Part shown: positions 11,654 to 23,600 of the stretch, in pieces
Layout of the letters: each line of letters opens with the position of its first letter
How positions within the stretch are numbered: position 1 is the first letter of the stretch
Assembly (NCBI RefSeq): GCF_024139115.2
Contig: NC_085141.1
Location: 132,989,822-133,053,821 of the forward strand
Source: Armigeres subalbatus
Lineage: Eukaryota; Arthropoda; Insecta; Diptera; Culicidae
Direction: 5' to 3'
Length of the DNA stretch: 64,000 nt
Notes under the pieces: generated by a model
Seen by the model: only the letters and a program-made list of their open reading frames with translations
Database searches by the model: none
Told to the model about the DNA's origin: nothing
Position numbers and translations under genes: made by a program

Positions 11654-14600
11654 GTAAGTTCACCATGAATACATCTACAATATGTGTCTGTCAGTGCGTT
11701 AAGCTGCGTCTTGATGTTTGATATTTCATCAAACTCATATAAACAGACCAGTTAGCACTCCACTTATCACCTTCATTTTGTTCGCACCCTCCTCTGATCT
11801 AACCTCTTCTCCTATCGTTTCCAACCCGCGAACCGAACAGATCATCCTCAACTCAATGCATCGGTATCAGCCGCGCCTTCATGTCTGCCACTTTTCCCGA
11901 ACAAGCACCAGCAACAATAACAACAACCACAACCACCACCACCACCGGGGACCAATCAAAACCGAGAAGGACATGCTGTCGTATCGAACATTCGTATTTC
12001 CGGAAACATCGTTTACCGCAGTCACGGCCTACCAGAATCAACGAGTAAGTAATGTTCTTGAGTTTAATCGTTAGGTAGAACATTATAGATTCGACCGTTT
12101 TTCTTTATTTACGTGAATTTTAAAGATATCGCTAGTTCTTCACTTTAAATTAGTATGGAGTTACTAATTTATGGTATCATACATTATTTTTGTATACTCA
12201 CCAATAAAATAAGGCATAATGATTCTTATTTCATTTTTTTTAATAGCCGGTAGTGTTATTACTTTTAAGCCGTTGAAATATAATTTATAGATTCAACTAA
12301 GAGCCTAAGAGCCTTTTTTTTGCGTTCTCCGTAAATCATCTACATACTTGAGAGCTGATAACAACGGTTCGCAACAGCTTTAAAACGCCGCCCTGGTGTT
12401 GATAGAAGGTCGGTGGTTTCATATATGTATAACATTATCCAGTAGGTGGTTTCGTTTTGTGCAAATCGAAATATCCACCTACATGAAACATCCTCAATTA
12501 AATGAAGCTAAACAAACCGTTTACCTGGCTTTGTTTACTCTTATGAAAGTGTTATTATTTTTGCTTATGCTCGGTCATTAGAAATCAAATTTCAGCGTGG
12601 AATCCACTCCTACACGAGTGCTCATGGCTTCGAGTAATCTAATTGTCTGACGCTTATTACAAAACTGGATGTCATAAATTAGATCAACAGTAGCAAACTG
12701 AAACACTTGTCTTAGACTTAAATGCTACTTAATGATCTCTCCCTCGCCACAGACAGGAAGAATGTCACGATGGGGAGTTGATCGTGCAGAACCAACCACG
12801 CGTGCACGCTGCAGCAGTGGGGACCACATAAAGCGGAGTTATGTGGCGTGCTCGAGACAATGTCATAAATATATTCGGGCGAGTCATCAAGTGGAAATGA
12901 AAAATGTCTTGGAAAATGCCTCGGTTCTGGTCGTGAGCACAATTCACAACCTAACACAGATGCTTACTCAAGAGTCAAGGTAATGTTTTGCGGTGATTTA
13001 TACTAGGCAATTAGTGACGTTGCAAGATGGATTAGGAATATTTTTATAATAAATTAATTAGGACTGGTTTCCATAGACTTGCTCTGAAAAATTGGAAGGT
13101 ATTTTTTAAGAATTGTTTTGGAATATTCGCAATAATTACTCGGGCAAGTGGTTAACGTATGTCTAGGGAGCATCAACTGATGAAACCAGCTCTCTTCCGC
13201 TGACCTGTCGAAGGTTTGGCTGGATTGGCCCCTGTCATTGTCGGCGATCTGGTCGATTGGATGTCTTCCTGTGCATTCTCCATAGCTTGGCGTCATATTT
13301 ATATTCTGGCTCTACTTTTTTATGATTGATGACATCTTTCTGACATTTCTAGAAACACTCCATTTCTAAAACAGACCACAGCAATGAATGAACTGTATAC
13401 TGTGCACTGTAGGTCTTCTAGAGACTGAGCCAATTCTAGTTTTATTGTATTTATTTATGTCCATAAACAATTGAGAATTTTCCACAAAACAAAAATTAAT
13501 TATCACTTTTAAAAGCAAAAATTGCAATTATAAAAAAAGAATGTTCCATGAAGAAATCAAATTTCCATTTCCATTAATAGATCAAATATTTTAGCAATAA
13601 ACAATTACAAAATTTTCCACAAAATAAATTCTTATTGCCATGAAAAATAGAAATTTTTCTCCGAATAATCAACAAAGAGCAATAAAAAAAAGATAATTTA
13701 AAAAAATACAGAAGAGCAATAAAAATGATAAAATTTTCCTTGACTTTAAACGTTTTTAACAAAATGGAAAAATGCTTAGTTTTGCTGCTTTTTCATATTT
13801 CTTTAAGGAAATTTAGACTTGCTCCATCACTGCTAGAGATTCAAACAGCCATCCAAAGAATGAAATCGAATAAAGCCCAAGATCGCATATAAGCCGAGAT
13901 GCTCAAGGCTGACCCCATGACATCCGCTCAACTACTGCATCGTTTATTTCGTAACATCTGGACACAGCAACTTTCGCGGTCGACTGGATGCAAGGTATCT
14001 AAGTGAAGGTACCTAAAAAGAATGACCTGACCGTATGCGATAACTGGCGAGGCATCATGTTGCTGTGTACCGTTCTCAAAGTTATATGCAAAATAATCCT
14101 AGCCCGGCTTCAGGAGAAGATCGATGCGACTCTCTGGCGGCAGCAGCCCGGATTCCGTGTCGGAAGATCCTGTGTGGACCATATTGTCACGCTCCTTATC
14201 ATTCTGGAGCAGGTCAACGGATTCCAAGAGTCCCTTTACTTGGTATTCATTGACTACGAAAAAGCTTTCGACCGTCTCAATAACGAGAATGTGTGGGGCG
14301 CCCTGAGACGCAAGGGAGTTCCTGAGAAAATCATCGGCCTCAACGAAGCACAGTACGAGGCCTTTGTTACGTAAGTTATGATTTTGCGCTATGTTGACTA
14401 ATAATAATCTAGTGTGCAAATATGTTCCGTGCACAAAACCCAGTGTAAACCCGATTGAATGTAAACACTCAGAAATGCTAAAGGGCATAAACTTGAAAAT
14501 AAGAAACCCACATAAATTTTCTGTCACACGAGAGTGACAGCGACCACATCCGCTGCAAGAGTGAACGAAAGCCGACGGACTAAGTGAAAATCGGGCTGAC

Positions 14601-17600
14601 CTGTGGCTCATCGCGTGTGTTACCGTTGCATGCTCGCAAAAAAAAGGTGAACCGGAACGCATTGACCGGCATCATCAAAGGTGCACAGAAGAAGCGTGAC
14701 AGAACACAGAATTAGCGCGGCAAAGTCCTGGAACAACCACACAACGTGTGTTGGTTTGGCGCAAGCATCGAAATTCCGGGGGGCCAGACATCCAGCACCA
14801 GTGTCGATTACCACACGATCGATCGACTGGGGGAGCGCACTGAGGGGTAAGAAACTTCCTATTGTGTTCAGAATGGTTTCTAATGGTGGACTTAATGCAG
14901 GATCTCGCACGGCGTCGTTCTTTCCGGACACGGTCCACATCCGACCAACAGAAGTGCTTTCCCAGGAAGCTAAAGTGAACACACATTGTTGGCGTTCGGA
15001 GAAGCAAACTGACGGGTAAGAAAACTTGTCATGATGGTCAGAAAGTGTTTTAATAGTGCATTTAATGCAGGATCCCGCACGCCATCACTCTTTCGGAACG
15101 TGGTCCACATTTGAGCAACAGAAGAGCCTTCCCAGGAAGTACGAATGAACGGGTATTTTTAGCCGCACTCATTCTAACCAGAAATTTGCCTCAGGGCTCT
15201 TTCTTTTGTGCTTTCTGCAGCTAGACACGCTGATCAAGAGCAACGGCTCCCCGAACGAGAAGCAAAGAGCGACGACGATTGAGGTGAGGGACTACCGAGG
15301 GATCCGAGTAAGGACCACACTGCGTGAGAGGTAGGAGGCGAAAAGCGTTCGAGTGGCGTAAACCAGCTCATTCGAGAGGCGGTGTGCAGGGATCACACTC
15401 GGTCAGCTCCTAGCAGCGGGGGCGAGGTAAATCTAATTCCTCTTCGGCCGACATAGCGCCCCATCTGCGAGGTACCTGTGGATCGACGAGCCCTTGACAC
15501 AGACAGGGGTCCCCAACTCACCTTCGACGGGCAGGTCTGGTTGATGACAGGTATGCGGAGAGATGCACGAAGCAAAGGTAGCAGCAGACGTGAGTGCTAG
15601 GATTAAGAACATGTAAAAGGGAAGAAGAGAAGCATGCATAGTGAGCAGGAGAGTAGGGCCGCAGAAAGAAGCATGGAGGGTATGAAGCACAATAATAAAA
15701 TGTTTGCACACTAAGTCTTGTTTTGTGGCGTTTGTAGTTGACTAGCCCGGCCGACTAATCCCCTTTTATCACGGAAAGGTCGTTTCACAACACTGGCGCC
15801 CAACAAAACGAACCATTTAGTTTGTGGTTTGTAGATTTTTGAGTTTTTGGAAATTTGTGTTGAGTTTGTGGCACAATTTCTGTTTAGTAACACGTTTAGA
15901 ACCTACCACTTATTTTATTAGTTGGCTAATTTTAGACCTTAAGGATCATGGATCCAGCAAGCCTGACAGAAGAGGAAATAGGTTACGAATTGGCGTTGCG
16001 CCACGTAACTAATCTTGGTTCACTTCCTCGCAGGGCGAGAGCCGTCCGTTTGCGTGCTCTTATGCAGGAAGATGAAATTAAAAACACAATTTATGACACT
16101 TCTTCTCACGTTATGGAAGCTGTCGACAATATCAGTCAATGTCAATCGGAAGTTAGCAAAATAGTTTCGGAACTCGACGGAGCCTTCAAGCGCGGTGATC
16201 TTCCAGCAGTGCGTGTAATACGATCGCGTTTAATTCATTATCGCGATCGCTTAGCCATCGTAGATCCTCCTGCCAATCACAGTGAAACTCATGCAACATT
16301 ATCGCTACTGGTGCAGTTTTCGTTGGAGGATACAGACGACGCATTGGGAAGAACGAAGAAACAGGTGAGAACAAAAGTGAACAGTGATAGTGCGAAAAAC
16401 ACTGGTGCTGTTCCCAAAGGAACGATGCAGACTTCCACATCACCCGGAGCAAACTTTCGAGGATTCGACGAGAACGGAGATCCAAGGGAGCAGTCGAATG
16501 AAGAAAATCAAGATTTCGTCATCCAAACCGAGGAAGTTAGACAACAATCCAGATCGACGCCAACAATGACCGATCCGTTAGCAGCACTTCCAACGCGAAA
16601 TAGTTCAAATGTCCAGGGCAGTGAACATGGAGCAGAATCCCTAGAAGTTCAACGAGTCAATCGAGGAAGAGGTTACAGGAATGCGAGTCAACGTCCAACG
16701 GTGCAGAGTAGCAGGTATAGCCTACAGAAAGAATCCAGCATGCGTGAGCCAACGTTCAGTAGCTTCGCTCCACCTCCGTATGAGTCGAGAACAGAAGCAG
16801 TCGAGCCAGACGTTAGGGAGGATTTACACTTCCAGGAGTACAATCAGCTGCGCAATGAGTTGCTGCGCAATCTGAATCAGCGATGGGAAAACCGCGCTCC
16901 GTATCGAAACCAAGGTTGGCAAGATAACGTTCCGAGGCCGCTGTTCGAGGAAAGGAGGACGCTGAAAGCAATTCACAACTGGCCGTTCCGCTACAAGGGG
17001 GAAAAGGATGGCTCATCGCTGAACACATTCCTGCAACGAGTAGAAACATTCGCCGCATCAGAAGCAATCGCCGTACAGCAACATGTATGCTACAGGTGTA
17101 TTCGGTACCTGGGAGGATTTCAAACGCCTAATCAGACACGAGTTCCTACCAGCAAGCTACGCTTATATCTTGAGGGCAGAGGCATACCACCGCATACAAG
17201 GCGAGGAAGAGCCGTTCAACAAATTCTACCAGGACATCTCGACTCTATTCCAATACGTTGATCCACCGATGAGCGATCTGGAGAAGCTGTTCATAATCAA
17301 GAAGAACATGAATTCAACGTACGCGCCCATCGCCGCTTCGCAGAACTCCATGCGATTGCTGGTGAAAGCATGTAAGGAACTGGATGAACTCCGAAAGCTG
17401 CAGCAATACCAGCGGCGGATCTTGCTGCCTTACGGTGCTTTGATAGAACCAGCTTTAGCCACTCCAAATCCGTCACAGCGTCAAGCAAAACCACAGCAAC
17501 CATTGCAACGTTTTGGAAGAGTCCATGCATTGGAAGTAGACAACGCGCAGAGCTACACAAGTGGTGAAGTACCGGTGGAAAGCGACTGTCCAGAAGAGGA

Positions 17601-20600
17601 GAGAATAGACCAGCATATGGAGGCGATACTACAGCAAGTGAACGCTCTCAAACTACGATTCGACCGTCGTGAAGCAGTAAGTAGGCAAGTTTTCGACCAG
17701 CAGCGTCAACAATCGTCGGGCGGTAGTTCCAATGTCCAACAAGGACAGATGCCTGAAGCAACAATCGCTCGTGGGCCACCTGCAGTGATTATGTGCTGGA
17801 ATTGTGACGAAGAGGGACACCGCTTCATGGATTGTGCTAAACCACAGGCTGTGCTGTTCTGCTACCGCTGTGGACAGAAGGGATTCTCGCTACGAAGCTG
17901 TCCAACGTGCCGTCAACGTTCGGGAAACGCGATAGCGGGGAACCAATAACCGAGGGAGCAGAGTCCTCGCATCAAGTCAACGATCCCTCAACAATACCAG
18001 ACACACTCGAAATCAGTTCACTGATCATCAACCCCGACAATGACAATCGCCCTCACGCAGTAGTAGAAGTTCTCGGCAGGCAGATTACAGGGTTACTCGA
18101 TAGTGGCGCCAACTGCTCCATCCTAGGAGGCGATCACACGAGGTTAGCACAGGAGTTAGGACTACAGAAAACAGCACTTGAAGGAGGAATACGAACAGCC
18201 GACGGCACCGAGCACAAGATACAGTCCTACACTCGGCTACCGGTAGCATACAACAACAAGAACGAAGTCGTCACCATGTTGCTACTCCCAACTTTGCCGA
18301 CGTGTGTGATTTTCGGAATGAACTTCTGGAACACTTTCGGCATCAAGCCTATTTGTTGTACCATGGCTCTGCAAGCCGAGAAGGAAGAGAAGTCAAAACA
18401 GGAAGCGACAAAGGAGGTATGCACGTAAGAGCACATTCGACTCCAGGAAGCAATAAGTAAATTCCCGAAAGCAGAACCCGGAAAGCTGGGCAGAACGGAT
18501 CGCTATACCCACCGCATCGACATAGGAGACGCAAAACCACGGAAACAACGCTACTACCCGATGTCGAAGTACGTGCTGGATGAAGTGAACAAGGAGATCG
18601 ACCGTATGCTGGAACTCGACGTGATTGAAGAGGCACTATTCTCGCCGTGGAATAATCCGTTAGTAGCCGTGAAGAAGAAAACTGGTCAATATCGAGTATG
18701 TCTAGACGCGCGTCACCTCAACTCGGTGATGGTAAACGAGGGGTATCCAATACCTCAGATATCTGCGATCATGAACAATCTCAGTGGTTGCACATACATC
18801 TCAGCGATCGACCTGAAAGATGCCTTCTGGCAGCTACCGCTGGAAACCAGTTCTCGTCCAGTCACAGCGTTTACGGTGCCACAGAGAGGTCACTTCCAGT
18901 TTAAGGTCGTGCCGTTTGGTCTGTGCACGGCGAGCCAGGCTCTGGCGCGTCTCATGACCCACTTGTTCGCTGACTTGGAGCCCCATGTGTTTCATTACCT
19001 CGATGACATCATCATCTGTTCCCGTACTTTCGATGAACACATTAAGATGCTGGAGAAGGTCGCCCAACGGTTGAAGGATGCGGGACTGACTATCTCCGCC
19101 GATAAATCGAAGTTTTGTTTGGAAGAGATGAAGTACCTGGGGTACGTGCTCAATCAGAGTGGATGGAACGTCGACCAGGAGAAGATTGAGTGCATAGTTC
19201 GGTTTCCAGTTCCGCAGTGCAGGAAGGAGGTGCAACGGTTTCTGGGCATGTCGAACTGGTATCGCAGATTCATAGCGAACTTCTCGAGAATCGCAGTTCC
19301 TCTCACGGAGCTAACAAAGACAAAAGCGAAGTTTCGCTGGACAAGCGAAGCGGACGAAGCATTTCTGAAGCTCAAATCAGCTCTCGTATCGGCACCAGTT
19401 TTAGCAATGCCCGATCACTGCAAGCCATTCGCCATCGCCTGTGACGCTAGCGACGTGGCGATAGGTGCTGTTTTGACCCAGGAAACTGACGGAGAAGAAC
19501 ACCCCATAGCATATTTCTCGCAAAAGCTATCATCCTCCGAGAGAAAATACTCAGTAACCGAGCGGGAGTGCCTCGCCGTTATCAGAGCGATTGAGAAATT
19601 CAGAGCGTATGTGGAAGGAACAAAGTTTACGGTGCACTGCGATCACTCGGCGTTAAGCTATCTCAAGTCCATGAAGAACCCGACGGCGCTCATGAGTCGC
19701 TGGATACTGAGACTTAACGCATTCGATTTTGATATCAAATACCGGAAGGGAGTAATAAACACAGTTCCAGACGCACTGTCGAGAATTGTAAACGCACTAG
19801 TGTTTTCGGTAGATGCTTCGGTCGATCAGTGGTATCAACGGTTGGTTCAACGAGTACAGCAAGAGGGTGGCAAATTCCCGGATTTCCGCGTGGTGAACCA
19901 AGAACTCTACAAGAACTGCAGTTGCAAGAACCAAGAAGGAGCAGTAGAGCATAAGTGGAAGAAGGTCGTGCCACTCAATCAGCGAGCAGAAGTAATTGCG
20001 AAGTTCCACGATTCAACTTCAGGAGCGCATCTAGGTTTCCAGAAAACATGGCAGAAGATCCAACACCACTTCTACTGGCCCAAGATGATTGAAGACGTGG
20101 CTCGGTATGTTAGAAGCTGTGAAACTTGTAAAGCAAGCAAAGCCCCAAATAAAGCGATGATGCCAAACATGGGAGGTCTCAAGCCGGCTCGCGTGCCGTG
20201 GGAATTAGTATCCATTGACTTCGTCGGTCCGTTCACTCGCTCACGCATCGGGAACACGGTGATGCTCGTCGTAGTGGACTGGGTAACAAAATACGTCATC
20301 GTTCATCCAATGAGGTCAGCAGACTCGCTCAAAATGGTGGAATTTCTGGAAAAACAAGTTTTCCTTCGATACTCGCGGCCACGGATCATCCTCTCAGACA
20401 ACGGAAAGCAGTTTCTTTCGGCAGCTTTCAAAGCTTTGATCTCCAAGCACAACATCATTCACATGAAGACCGCGTTCTACTGTCCGATGGTGAACAATGC
20501 CGAAAGAGTGAACCGCGTACTGATCACGTGCATACGTGCTCTCCTGGATGAAGATCACCGGGGGTGGGACGAGAACCTGCCAGCGATCGTCGCAGCTATA

Positions 20601-23600
20601 AACGGAGCAAAGCACGAAGCCACCGGTGTCAGTCCGCATTACGCCAACTTCGGCAGGGAGCTGATATTGCATACCGATCTTTACACTCAGCAGGAGTTGA
20701 ACACGCCAGATGATCCCAAGGTAGCTCAAGACGTTCGTCTCTCAGCGATTCGCCGAATCCAAGAATTCATCATCCAACGCATCAAGAACAACCACGAGAA
20801 AACCAAGCAGCGTTACAACCTGAGGACACGGAACATCACGTTCAAGATCGGCGATCTCGTCTGGCGAAGAACCTTCACACAGTCATCCAAGGTGGATCAC
20901 ATTAATCGCAAGCTCGATTCCAAGTTCGTTCCAGCTACAGTGATCAAGATTATCGGAAGCAACCTATACATGCTGGAGGACGTACGGAATGGCAAGCGTG
21001 GTCAGTACCACGCCAAGGACATTAAACCCGACTAGTGCAGTAATTAACAAGCTATGTAAACAGCAAAAGCTGTCAACAAAAGATTATCCACGGAGAATCG
21101 ACAAAATACGCAAGGCGGTCAAGGTTCAACGGTGCAGAACGAGGAGACAACACCCAAGGGAAGCAGATGGTACGCAGTGAAACAACAAGCCGACAAGCTC
21201 CGGAAACACGGAGGACCTAGACGGTGCTGCTCCACGTAGAATTCAATTCTCGTCACCGGAATCAAACTTTACCGTTCAGCGGCATCAACACGACAAACGT
21301 CCTAGCAAGGCGTCAGTCAGGTGTGATGAGCAACAACATTATATTAAACTACCTCTCCACCTAGACACTCCTTCAGCTATGTACGCAGCAATCGCTGCCA
21401 ACCACAACCTTCATCGGAAAACAACATACGCTATGCGGTCATCACATCAAACAACACCAAGGCCAATCGGCCTACTACAGGCAAGGGAGACTGGAACTCT
21501 GAAGTTTGGAGTAAGAGGCTCCAGATGCCACTGAGAAACAAGCCAAATTGCGGTCCACCGCCCATTCCCATCGCGCCAGGGGATGGACCGTTTGCCGTTC
21601 ACGATACGGGAGAAATCGTACCCTTCGATTCTGGAAACGGGACTTTGGGAGCGCGGAGTTGATGCTTACGGCCACTATCAGGCGCAGCGGGATATCAGCT
21701 GGCAGTACTGGGAGAATTGAAGGCTTCGTATGAAGCCTAAAGCAGGCGCGGGAGATTGGAACCCTGAAAGTTAGTAGGGAGGCCCCAAGTACCAAAAACA
21801 GAGTCGGCGCGGCCGAAAAAGCAGAGTCGCTACATCCGACAGGCGGCGCGGGAGGTTGGGACCCTGAAAGCTAGTAAGGAGGCTCCAAATGCCATTGACA
21901 ATCAAGCAAGCTATGCAAGCAGAAGCAGAGGAGCAGAAGCAAGGAGCTGTCAACGAAGAGCGAAACCGCCACTAAAACACGTTCTACGGAAAAGGTTAGA
22001 GGACCAACGACAAGAAACGAAACCTCGCCATCCTTGCCATCAAGTCGACCACCACATCAGATACAGCTGCAAACACGGTCACTACCACATCATCCGAAAA
22101 AACATCGATCAGCGTTTAGCCGACTGGAGCCGGCGTACAAGCAGCATTGCCTACACAACAACAATCTTCCGAGAAGGCAAGCTAGCGACAAAGGTGCAAA
22201 TCCGTCTGAACGACATTGACTGATACAGGCATGGGTCTAGAACGCAGTGGTAGTCTGTTACATGGGGGTCACTACGAAAAACTCTACCGAAGCAACGCGA
22301 CCGGGGGGCGCGGTAAAACCTCCTATTGGGCTCGTAGTGATTTAGGATTCGGAAATGTTTCCTTTTCTCAAACGTAACATTCAGTATCCGCTGTACTCGT
22401 TCTTTTATTAGCCAACTTTAGTGTACATTTTCGTTACATGTAAGATCTCTAGTTTTATTGTAGCTCCTAAAACTAGTGTAGATCAGTTTTGAGTGTTTTG
22501 CCACAGGAAGGGCATGGCACAGATGATGGGACAAGAAAAGCGCAGAGACTTTTGCTCATTAGTGAGCGTTCAGATCACCTCTGGCAGGACTCGCTGCCGT
22601 TATGTTTGTTTTGATTATGTTTGAGCTTTTGAATCTGGCAAGCAAAGATGCTTGCGTGTGTTAGTTATGCTGTAGTTGTCAAAATCTTAAGGTCTGCTTA
22701 AGTCGATGACGTTTTGATCTGCTCTGTCTCTCTGCGACTTTTTGATGAAGTGAGTCTAAGAGTTTTTTGTGAGCTGCCTGTCGGCGCTCACAAAAAACTC
22801 TGCCCCTGTGGTGAGGTTGTGTTACGTAAGTTATGATTTTGCGCTATGTTGACTAATAATAATCTAGTGTGCAAATATGTTCCGTGCACAAAACCCAGTG
22901 TAAACCCGATTGAATGTAAACACTCAGAAATGCTAAAGGGCATAAACTTGAAAATAAGAAACCCACATAAATTTTCTGTCACACGAGAGTGACAGCGACC
23001 ACATCCGCTGCAAGAGTGAACGAAAGCCGACGGACTAAGTGAAAATCGGGCTGACCTGTGGCTCATCGCGTGTGTTACCGTTGCATGCTCGCAAAAAAAA
23101 AAAAAAGGTGAACCGGAACGCATTGACCGGCATCATCAAAGGTGCACAGAAGAAGCGTGACAGAACACAGAATTAGCGCGGCAAAGTCCTGGAACAACCA
23201 CACAACGTGTGTTGGTTTGGCGCAAGCATCGAAATTCCGGGGGGCCAGACATCCAGCACCAGTGTCGATTACCACACGATCGATCGACTGGGGGAGCGCA
23301 CTGAGGGGTAAGAAACTTCCTATTGTGTTCAGAATGGTTTCTAATGGTGGACTTAATGCAGGATCTCGCACGGCGTCGTTCTTTCCGGACACGGTCCACA
23401 TCCGACCAACAGAAGTGCTTTCCCAGGAAGCTAAAGTGAACACACATTGTTGGCGTTCGGAGAAGCAAACTGACGGGTAAGAAAACTTGTCATGATGGTC
23501 AGAAAGTGTTTTAATAGTGCATTTAATGCAGGATCCCGCACGCCATCACTCTTTCGGAACGTGGTCCACATTTGAGCAACAGAAGAGCCTTCCCAGGAAG

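Noticed and set aside
11497..12044. Assignment to omb/bifid, midline/H15 or Dorsocross
   Set aside because: The [22 protein letters not shown] block and [13 protein letters not shown] fit TBX1/org-1 better than TBX2-, TBX20- or TBX6-type sequences; a phylogeny would settle it.
14620..15711. Antisense protein-coding frames in the LTR (for example 14675-15007 and 15433-15711)
   Set aside because: They recur only because the LTR is duplicated, show no domain and overlap LTR regulatory sequence.
21036..22819. An env gene in the LTR element
   Set aside because: Longest frames are about 100 codons with no signal peptide, fusion motif or transmembrane segment.
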